Positions 1 to 5,109 of a stretch of DNA of 5,919 nucleotides are shown here, piece after piece. Position numbers and translations under genes: made by a program. Origin of the DNA: Phycisphaerales bacterium (GTDB lineage Bacteria > Planctomycetota > Phycisphaerae > Phycisphaerales > UBA1924). The stretch lies in assembly GCA_019747615.1 (NCBI GenBank), contig JAIEQQ010000412.1:1-5919 (forward strand), given 5' to 3'. How positions within the stretch are numbered: the first letter of the stretch is position 1; every line of letters begins with the position of its first letter. Under the pieces are notes generated by a model, which ran no database searches, was not told the DNA's origin, and saw nothing but the letters and a program-made list of their open reading frames with translations.

Positions 1-1
1 C

Positions 2-385
2 ACACAGACCGCCGGCACGCTCGCGCTCATCGCCTCGGCCGCCGTCCTTGCCGGCCTCGTGCTCTCGCAGATCGCCGGGCGAGATGTTTCGGCTCGCGTG
101 CTGGAATCCGCCGCGATCGCCCAGAGCGTCAATCAGGGCGGCCCGAGCGAGGTTTCGCTCCTGGCCACCGACATCGGCACCGAGGATGTTCTCGTGCTCA
201 TCGACCAGCGCCGCGAAGACCTGATGCTCTACCGCATCGCGAATCAGCGCAACATCGATTTCAAGGGCCGCGAGAGCCTCCGCGAGCTCTTCGTCCAGGC
301 CCGCGGCAACGTCAAGCGTGGCACCCCGACACAGCCCCCGCCAAACATGCCGGGCGTCCCCGCCCCGTCGCCGATGCCGCGCTGA
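2..385 (+). CDS. Membrane-anchored protein of unknown function, 3' part only
   Basis: The reading frame is open from base 2 to a TGA at 383-385, so the 5' end lies before the window. I do not recognise the protein. The visible 127 residues begin with a hydrophobic stretch rich in Ala, Leu, Ile and Val (about residues 4-22 of the fragment, bases 11-67) that looks like one transmembrane helix. A soluble region of about 85 residues follows, with a strand-like segment EDVLVLIDQRREDLMLYRI and a short helix-like segment RESLRELFVQAR. It ends in a low-complexity tail rich in Pro and Met. A GTG at 59 would begin inside the hydrophobic stretch and cut it, so I take that as internal. The layout suggests a small single-span protein whose C-terminal domain faces one side of the membrane; which side cannot be told. 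It ends 62 bp before der on the same strand. No catalytic motif is visible. Confidence 0.75.
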   Translation, partial: TQTAGTLALIASAAVLAGLVLSQIAGRDVSARVLESAAIAQSVNQGGPSEVSLLATDIGTEDVLVLIDQRREDLMLYRIANQRNIDFKGRESLRELFVQARGNVKRGTPTQPPPNMPGVPAPSPMPR

Positions 386-433
386 GAGAATCGCAAGGAT
401 GAGGTTGCAAGCCGGTGGGCGTGCGATGCCCCC

Positions 434-439
434 TATGCT
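434..439 (+). promoter_or_regulatory. Possible -10 element just upstream of der
   Basis: TATGCT matches the -10 consensus TATAAT at four of six positions and lies 8 bp before the ATG at 448. If it is used, transcription would start almost at the ATG and give a leaderless or nearly leaderless der message, which would fit the lack of a Shine-Dalgarno site there. No convincing -35 is present at 16-18 bp; the closest, TTGCAA at 405-410, is 23 bp away. This is a weak call based on six bases. Confidence 0.2.
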
Positions 440-447
440 GTCCTCTT

Positions 448-2334
448 ATGCTCCCTCGCCTCGCCATCGTGGGCCGACCGAACGTCGGCAAGTCTTCGCT
501 CATGAACATGATCGCGTCTCGCCGCGTCTCGATCGTGGACCCGACGCCCGGCGTCACGCGCGATCGCGTGATGGCCATCGTTGATCTCGAAGGCGAGGAC
601 CCCAGCGCCCCACGCCTCAAAGCCGAGTTCATCGATACCGGCGGCTACGGCGTCTACACCGCCGAGGGCCGCCAGATCGACAACGCCGGCAAGGACCTCT
701 CGGCCCTCACCGACGACATCGAGAAGCAGATCGCCCGCGCGATCGAATCGGCGGACGTCATCCTTTTCGTCATCGATGCGCAGGCCGGCGTCACCGCTCA
801 GGACGAAGTCGTCGCCAAGCTCCTGCGCGAGGGAGGCATGGGCCAAGAGAGCCACGGCGCACCGGCCAAGGTCACCATGGTCGCCAATAAGGTGGACGGC
901 CCGCGCTGGGAGATGCACGCGCTGGAGGCCAGCGGCCTGGGCTTCGGCGAGCCGCTGCTGGTCAGCGCCAAGAACAACTATCGCCGTCGCGAGTTCGTCG
1001 AGACGCTCTACGAGCGCGTCTCGCTGCTCCTGCACGAGCGCAACAAGACCAGCGCCCGCACCCGCACCCGCGGCCGCAAGCGCAGCTCCGAAGTCGAGCA
1101 AACCGCACCGCCCGAAATGATGCTCGCGATCGTCGGCAAGCGCAACGCCGGCAAGAGCACGCTGGTCAACAAGCTCGCCGGCGAGGAACGCGTCATCGTC
1201 AGCGAGATCGCCGGCACAACGCGCGACGCCATCGACGTCCGCTTCGAGATCGAGGGCCGCTCGTTCGTCGCGATCGACACCGCAGGTCTTCGCAAGAAGA
1301 AAAGCTTCCAAGACCGCGTCGAGTGGTACGCGCTAGACCGCATGCAGCTCGCCATCGAGCGCTGCGATGTCGCGATGCTCCTCATCGACGCGACCGACCC
1401 CATCAGCCAGGTCGATGAACACGTCGCCCACGCGATCGCCCAGAGCTTCAAGCCCTGCGTCATCGTCGTGAACAAGTGGGACCTGGCCCAAGGGCGCGTC
1501 ATGTCCGGCGGTCGCGGCCGCAAAGCGAAACGCGGCGCCAAGGTCACGCCCGAGGCATACGAGGAGTACATCCGCGCCGAACTCCGCGGCCTCTGGTACG
1601 CCCCCATCTCCTTCATCTCCGCCGAGAGCGGGCTGAACGTCAAAGACACGATCAACCTGAGCTTCGAGCTCATGGAGCAATCTCGCGATCGCACGACGAC
1701 CGGCAAGCTCAACCGCCTCGTCCGCAAGATCCTCACGCGCCAAGGCCCGGCCAACAAGCTCGGCACGTTCGCCAAGGTGCTCTACGCCGCGCAGGTCAGC
1801 ACCTCGCCGCCCACGATCGTCTGCGTCGTCAACCGCCCCGAGCTCTTCACCGCGAACTACCAGCGCTTCCTGCTCAACCGCTTCCGCGAAGAGCTGCCCT
1901 TCCCCGAAGTGCCGATCAAGCTCCTCATCCGCGGCCGCAAGAAGGACGAGGACCTCGACAAGAACGTCGAAGACCGCCTCAAGCAAGAGGTCGAATCCGG
2001 CGAGATCCGGATGTTCAACACCGACGATTCGCCGTCGCTCACGCCCGATCGATTCACCGCCGAGGAAATCGAGGCGATGTTCGAGGGCGGCGCCGTGGAC
2101 GAGACGGACATCGATGACGGCGATGACGAGGGCGCTGAAGACGGCCCAGCCGTCGGCGGCGGGAAACCGCGCGCGAAGCCGTCGGGTAAAGCCGCGGGGC
2201 CGGCGCTTTCGCGTCGCGCCAAGAAGCAGCCGCAACCACGCCGCAAGGGCGCTCGCGCAGACCCGACGCGCAAGCCCAAGGAACGCGGCGGGCCCAAGCG
2301 CGTCCGTCGCCGCACCTCACCCGGTCGCGGGTGA
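448..2334 (+). CDS. der: Ribosome assembly GTPase Der (EngA), with basic extensions
   Basis: Der is an essential cytoplasmic GTPase needed for 50S ribosomal subunit maturation, with two tandem G domains and a KH-like domain. All motifs are visible in the 628-residue product. G domain 1 has the P-loop GRPNVGKSS (9-17), TPGVTRDR (33-40), DTGG (63-66) and NKVD (147-150). G domain 2 has GKRNAGKST (230-238), AGTTRDAID (255-263), DTAG (277-280), NKWD (342-345) and SAES (391-394). The KH-like domain covers about 410-500. The usual length is about 435-490 residues. The excess here is an Arg/Lys-rich interdomain linker (204-212), a basic loop after NKWD (350-365), and a tail from about 500 on that is acidic at 551-565 and very basic at 570-628. 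I chose ATG 448 because MLPRLAIVGRPNVGKS is the normal Der beginning. In-frame GTGs at 415 and 421 would add a Cys-rich stretch with no family precedent. The product is certain; the start is likely. Confidence 0.97.
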   Translation: MLPRLAIVGRPNVGKSSLMNMIASRRVSIVDPTPGVTRDRVMAIVDLEGEDPSAPRLKAEFIDTGGYGVYTAEGRQIDNAGKDLSALTDDIEKQIARAIESADVILFVIDAQAGVTAQDEVVAKLLREGGMGQESHGAPAKVTMVANKVDGPRWEMHALEASGLGFGEPLLVSAKNNYRRREFVETLYERVSLLLHERNKTSARTRTRGRKRSSEVEQTAPPEMMLAIVGKRNAGKSTLVNKLAGEERVIVSEIAGTTRDAIDVRFEIEGRSFVAIDTAGLRKKKSFQDRVEWYALDRMQLAIERCDVAMLLIDATDPISQVDEHVAHAIAQSFKPCVIVVNKWDLAQGRVMSGGRGRKAKRGAKVTPEAYEEYIRAELRGLWYAPISFISAESGLNVKDTINLSFELMEQSRDRTTTGKLNRLVRKILTRQGPANKLGTFAKVLYAAQVSTSPPTIVCVVNRPELFTANYQRFLLNRFREELPFPEVPIKLLIRGRKKDEDLDKNVEDRLKQEVESGEIRMFNTDDSPSLTPDRFTAEEIEAMFEGGAVDETDIDDGDDEGAEDGPAVGGGKPRAKPSGKAAGPALSRRAKKQPQPRRKGARADPTRKPKERGGPKRVRRRTSPGRG

Positions 2335-2340
2335 TTTGTT
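2317..2340 (+). terminator. Possible intrinsic terminator overlapping the der stop codon
   Basis: TCACCCG (2317-2323) and CGGGTGA (2328-2334) form a perfect 7-bp stem around a GTCG loop, followed directly by TTTGTT (2335-2340). The TGA stop of der is the last three bases of the stem. The stem is short and the T-tract is interrupted, so termination would be modest. The REP-like palindromes that follow could assist. Confidence 0.4.
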
Positions 2341-2364
2341 GGTCAGGGGGCTTGAGTGGAAAGT

Positions 2365-2440
2365 GTGGGGCAGGCGTCCCGCCTGCCTTCCCGCCGCGCT
2401 GCCGGACGCACAGGACAGGCAGGCCAGACGCCCGCCCCAC
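2365..2440. repeat. REP-like paired palindrome in the der-SPFH gap
   Basis: Two 23-bp arms, 2365-2387 and 2418-2440, are inverted copies of each other with 20 of 23 positions matching, separated by 30 bp. The left arm is itself a perfect hairpin: GGCAGGCG (2369-2376), loop TCC, CGCCTGCC (2380-2387). The right arm folds the same way with one mismatch. A pair of inverted palindromes about 75 bp long in a gap is the layout of REP/BIME-type elements. From memory, closely similar 'GGCAGGCGTCCCGCCTGCC' sequences are scattered in planctomycete and verrucomicrobial genomes and give false ORFs. Copy number in this genome cannot be seen. It may also act as a transcription terminator or mRNA-end stabiliser. 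Confidence 0.75.
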
Positions 2441-2448
2441 TGCGCACA

Positions 2449-2457
2449 TGTGATAAA
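2449..2457 (+). promoter_or_regulatory. Possible extended -10 promoter of the SPFH gene
   Basis: TGTGATAAA combines the TG of an extended -10 with a hexamer GATAAA that matches TATAAT at four of six positions. It is a short A/T island in very GC-rich DNA and would place the start of transcription near 2464, about 40 nt before the ATG. It overlaps an 8-bp perfect palindrome CACATGTG at 2445-2452 that could be an operator. No good -35 is visible. Weak call. Confidence 0.25.
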
Positions 2458-2492
2458 CTCCGGTGCCCGCAGCCTCCCCACTCGCGGCACAC

Positions 2493-2497
2493 TGGAG
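2493..2497 (+). promoter_or_regulatory. Ribosome binding site of the SPFH gene
   Basis: TGGAG ends 7 bases before the ATG at 2505, a normal Shine-Dalgarno distance. It is the only clear ribosome binding site in front of any complete gene here. It favours ATG 2505 over the in-frame GTG at 2463, which has no such site. Confidence 0.6.
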
Positions 2498-2504
2498 CCC
2501 CCAC

Positions 2505-3632
2505 ATGGACATCTGGAAGAAACTCACCGGCGAACTCATCGACATCGTCCAGTTTCTGGATGAGAGCGGCGACACGATCGTCCATCGCTTTGAGCGGCAC
2601 AACAACGAGATCAAGAACGGCGCGAAGCTCGTGGTGCGGCCCAGCCAAGCCGCGGTGTTTGTGAACGAGGGGCAGATCGCCGATGTCTTCGGCCCCGGCA
2701 CGCACACGCTGGCGACGGCGAACCTGCCGATCCTCTCGACACTCAAGGGCTGGAAGTACGGCTTCGAATCGCCCTTCAAGGCCGAGGTCTACTTCGTCAG
2801 CACCAAGCAGTTCACCGACCTGAAGTGGGGCACGATGAACCCCATCATGCGCCGCGACCCGGAGTTTGGGCCCATCCGCCTGCGCGCGTTCGGCACCTAC
2901 GCGATTCGTGTCAGCGATCCCGCCGAGTTCGTCAAGCAGATCGCCGGCACCAACGGGCGCTTCACGATCGACGGCATCAACGAGCAGCTCCGCAACATCA
3001 TCGTCAGCCGCTTCAGCGACACGCTCGGCGAGAGCAAGATCCCCATGCTCGACCTGGCCGGTAACCAGAGCGAGCTGGGCGACCTCATCGGCGGCACCAT
3101 CCGACCGGAGTTCACCGGCTACGGCCTGGAGCTCACGAAGCTCCTCATCGAGAACATCAGTCTGCCGCCGGAAGTCGAGGCGGCGCTGGACAAGCGATCG
3201 AGCATGGGCATCATCGGCAACCTCAACGCGTTCAGCCAGTTCCAAGCTGCGAACGCGATGGAGCAGGCCGCGAAGAACCCGGGCATGGCCGGCCAGGGAA
3301 TGGGCATGGGCCTCGGCATGGTCATGGCCCAGAACATCGGCGGGCAGACGCAGCCGCGGGGCGATGGCAACTTCAACCCGCTCAACCCCACCGGCGCACC
3401 CGGCGGTGGCGCGGCACCTCCCCCGATGCCCCAAGCGGCGAGCTACTGGGTCGGCATCAACGGCCAGCAGGCCGGGCCCTTTGACATGGCGACGCTGTCG
3501 GGCATGGCGCGTTCGGGTCAGATCACGCCGCAGTCGCTGGTGTGGAAGCAGGGCATGGCGGCGTGGGCCGCTGCGGGGCAGGTACCGGAGTTCGCGAGCA
3601 TCCTCGGCGGACCGCCGCCGATGCCAAGTTGA
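2505..3632 (+). CDS. SPFH/stomatin-like protein (YdjI type) with C-terminal GYF_2 domain
   Basis: The 375-residue product is a membrane-associated scaffold candidate. Residues about 41-225 fit the SPFH (band 7) domain of the YdjI/COG4260 'virion core' family: a strand region LVVRPSQAAVFVNEGQ, the turn DVFGPGTHTL (60-69), NLPILSTLKGW, a long mixed region, then ENISLPPEVEAALDKRSSMG (216-234), the typical family end. A helical segment rich in Ala, Gln and Met follows (about 240-280), then a Gly/Pro-rich linker (281-311). Residues 314-367 form a GYF_2/DUF4339 domain: YWVGINGQQAGPF, LSGMARSGQITPQSLVWKQGM and the final W. YdjI-type proteins usually end in a zinc ribbon; none is present here. No transmembrane helix or signal peptide is visible, so membrane contact must be peripheral or through a partner. 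The start is fixed by TGGAG. The next gene follows 128 bp later with no visible terminator between, so they may be co-transcribed. Family call firm; role inferred from B. subtilis YdjI, which acts with YdjG and PspA. Confidence 0.88.
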   Translation: MDIWKKLTGELIDIVQFLDESGDTIVHRFERHNNEIKNGAKLVVRPSQAAVFVNEGQIADVFGPGTHTLATANLPILSTLKGWKYGFESPFKAEVYFVSTKQFTDLKWGTMNPIMRRDPEFGPIRLRAFGTYAIRVSDPAEFVKQIAGTNGRFTIDGINEQLRNIIVSRFSDTLGESKIPMLDLAGNQSELGDLIGGTIRPEFTGYGLELTKLLIENISLPPEVEAALDKRSSMGIIGNLNAFSQFQAANAMEQAAKNPGMAGQGMGMGLGMVMAQNIGGQTQPRGDGNFNPLNPTGAPGGGAAPPPMPQAASYWVGINGQQAGPFDMATLSGMARSGQITPQSLVWKQGMAAWAAAGQVPEFASILGGPPPMPS

Positions 3633-3650
3633 AGGAGACGTAACGGAGTT

Positions 3651-3705
3651 CTGCCACTTCGCCACTCTGCCACTCTGCCACTTCATCACGGCCACACCGC
3701 CACAC
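3651..3705. repeat. Short tandem TGCCACT-type repeat between the SPFH and zinc-ribbon genes
   Basis: The 127-bp gap 3633-3759 contains a run of 7-8 bp units: CTGCCACT (3651-3658), CGCCACT (3660-3666), CTGCCACT (3667-3674), CTGCCACT (3675-3682), then the diverged units GCCACAC (3691-3697) and CGCCACAC (3698-3705). The units are close to a direct tandem array with drift, not palindromic. Similar tracts recur, from memory, in planctomycete intergenic DNA. No function is known to me. The rest of the gap shows no clear promoter or terminator. Confidence 0.65.
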
Positions 3706-3759
3706 CGCAAGTTCACGCCCATACCACCGCGTCGCGATGAGCGCTTGATCTGACTTCAA

Positions 3760-4935
3760 GTGGACACGCAGGACACTCCGAACACGTCGAATCCCCAAGC
3801 GTCGGGCGATGCTCAATCGCCCGCTGTCCGCGCGCCGGCCGCTGGCACGCCATTGCACAACACCTTCCCCTGCAAATCCTGCGGCGCGAAGCTGGTCTTC
3901 GAGCCCGGTGCCCACGCGCTGACGTGCCGGTTCTGCGGCGCAGTCAACGAGTTTGATGCCAAGACCGAGGTGATCGAAGAGCTCGACTTCAAGGCCCACC
4001 TGCACGAGATGCAGGGCTCGCAGGAAACCGAAGACCGCATCGTCGTCCACTGCGACGCCTGCGGCGCCGACCTGCCGATGAAGCCCAACGTCACCAGCCA
4101 GAACTGTGACTTCTGCGGCACCCCCATCGTCGCCACCGGCCACACGCGCAAGCTCATCCGCCCGCGCTCGCTCCTGCCGTTCCACATCACCGACAAGCAA
4201 GCCCGCGAAATGTTCCAGACTTGGCTCAGCGCTCGCTGGTTCGCCCCCCGCGACCTCAAGCGAGCCGCCGCGGTCGATGGACGCCTCGCCGGCTGCGACC
4301 TCCCCTACGGGACCTACGACGCCGACGCCAACACACCCTACACCGGCCAGCGCGGCGACGACTACTGGACCACCGAGACCTACTCCGTCACCGTCAACGG
4401 CCGCTCGCAGATGCGCACCCGCCAAGTCCGCCGCACACGCTGGACCAGCGTCAGCGGCCAAGTCTTCAGTCATTTCGACGATGTCCTCGTCCCCGCCAGC
4501 GCGTCAGTCCCGGGCGAGATGCTCTCGAAGCTCAACGAGTGGGATCTGCAAAACCTCACGCCCTACGACGATCGCTTCCTCTCGGGCTTTCGCGCCGAGA
4601 GCTACACCATCGACCTGCCCGAGGGCTTCTCTCGCGCGATCACCATCATGGTCGAATGGATCAAACGCACGATCGAAGCCGACATCGGCGGCGATCATCA
4701 GCAGATCACCTCCATGCACCCGCAGTACTCGGCCATCACCTTCAAGCACGTGCTGCTGCCCATCTGGATCGCCGCCTACCGCTATCGCGGCAAGAGCTAC
4801 CGCTTCATCGTCAACGCCCGCTCCGGCCAAGTCGTCGGCGATCGCCCGTACTCCTGGATCAAAATCACGCTCGCGGTGCTGGCGGGCCTGATCGTGATCG
4901 GGGTGATCGCGCTCTTCATCGCCAACTCGCGCTGA
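3760..4935 (+). CDS. Double zinc-ribbon protein with C-terminal membrane anchor (YdjG-like)
   Basis: The 391-residue product has a disordered Pro/Ala/Ser N-terminus (1-33) and two four-cysteine zinc ribbons: C38, C41, C56, C59 and C98, C101, C116, C119, each as CxxC...CxFCG. A conserved region follows from RSLLPFHITDKQAREMF (136-152) through LPYGTYDADANTPYTGQRG (181-199) to KHVLLPIWIAAYRYRGKSY (329-347), typical of the family often mislabelled 'primosomal protein N' or TFIIB-type zinc finger. One transmembrane helix lies at about 367-387, followed only by NSR, so the bulk is probably cytoplasmic, held as a tail-anchored protein. There is no helicase motif, so a replication role is unlikely. 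In B. subtilis the related YdjG works with the SPFH protein YdjI in PspA recruitment to the membrane, and here an SPFH gene lies directly upstream. The GTG start is forced: a stop sits three codons upstream (3751-3753) and the next in-frame ATG is at codon 84, beyond the first ribbon. A TTG at codon 32 is possible. No Shine-Dalgarno site is visible. Confidence 0.85.
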   Translation: MDTQDTPNTSNPQASGDAQSPAVRAPAAGTPLHNTFPCKSCGAKLVFEPGAHALTCRFCGAVNEFDAKTEVIEELDFKAHLHEMQGSQETEDRIVVHCDACGADLPMKPNVTSQNCDFCGTPIVATGHTRKLIRPRSLLPFHITDKQAREMFQTWLSARWFAPRDLKRAAAVDGRLAGCDLPYGTYDADANTPYTGQRGDDYWTTETYSVTVNGRSQMRTRQVRRTRWTSVSGQVFSHFDDVLVPASASVPGEMLSKLNEWDLQNLTPYDDRFLSGFRAESYTIDLPEGFSRAITIMVEWIKRTIEADIGGDHQQITSMHPQYSAITFKHVLLPIWIAAYRYRGKSYRFIVNARSGQVVGDRPYSWIKITLAVLAGLIVIGVIALFIANSR

Positions 4936-4963
4936 GGGCTTTTCGACGGCAATCGCAATCACA

Positions 4964-5100
4964 AATCGGCAATCGGGAATCGGCAGCCGGCAATCGGGTG
5001 AATACAACAAGGCAGGCTCGCGGCCACCGGTGTGGCCCCGCAACGCGCCTGCGTCCGTTTGTGTCTGGCACGATTGCCGATTGCCGATTCCCGATTGCCG
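4964..5100. repeat. Heptamer-built long inverted repeat with internal hairpin
   Basis: The 174-bp gap 4936-5109 is mostly this element. The left side is five tandem 7-bp units (4964-4998): AATCGGC, AATCGGG, AATCGGC, AGCCGGC, AATCGGG. The right side is four units in inverted sense (5072-5099): GATTGCC, GATTGCC, GATTCCC, GATTGCC. As arms, 4967-4996 and 5071-5100 are inverted copies with 28 of 30 positions matching. The 74-bp centre has GGCCAC (5022-5027), CGGT, GTGGCC (5032-5037), a perfect hairpin, flanked by a second pair GCAGGC (5012-5017) and GCCTGC (5047-5052). The whole could fold as one long hairpin or cruciform. A partial further unit, CGGCAATCG, lies at 4947-4955. The layout resembles a small non-coding mobile element (MITE-like), but no target duplication is visible. 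Confidence 0.8.
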
Positions 5101-5109
5101 CCCCTCCCC

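Noticed and set aside
415..447. Upstream GTG starts (415, 421) for der
   Set aside because: They would add up to 11 residues including three cysteines before the standard Der N-terminus, with no family precedent and no well-placed Shine-Dalgarno site.
433..1311. Long open frame on the - strand opposite der (292 codons)
   Set aside because: It mirrors the der codons in GC-rich DNA, giving Ala/Asp/Leu/Val-rich low-information protein with no recognisable domain.
1333..2235. Second long - strand open frame opposite der (300 codons)
   Set aside because: Same antisense shadow pattern; no motif, while the + strand carries certain Der domains.
2356..2664. Small + strand open frame starting in the palindrome repeat
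   Set aside because: Its first 30 codons are the translated REP-like repeat, a known source of false genes, and the rest overlaps the SPFH gene in another frame.
2343..3722. 459-codon open frame on the - strand across the SPFH gene and both flanking repeats
   Set aside because: It runs through the repeat tracts and opposite a clear SPFH gene; the protein is repetitive and His/Arg/Ala-biased without domains.
3760..4935. Primosomal protein N' / helicase identity for the zinc-ribbon gene
   Set aside because: Databases often give this name to relatives because of the cysteine motifs, but there is no Walker A/B or helicase motif, and a C-terminal membrane helix is present.
4964..5100. CRISPR array
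   Set aside because: Units are 7 bp, contiguous and inverted between the two sides; there are no spacers of constant length and no cas genes.
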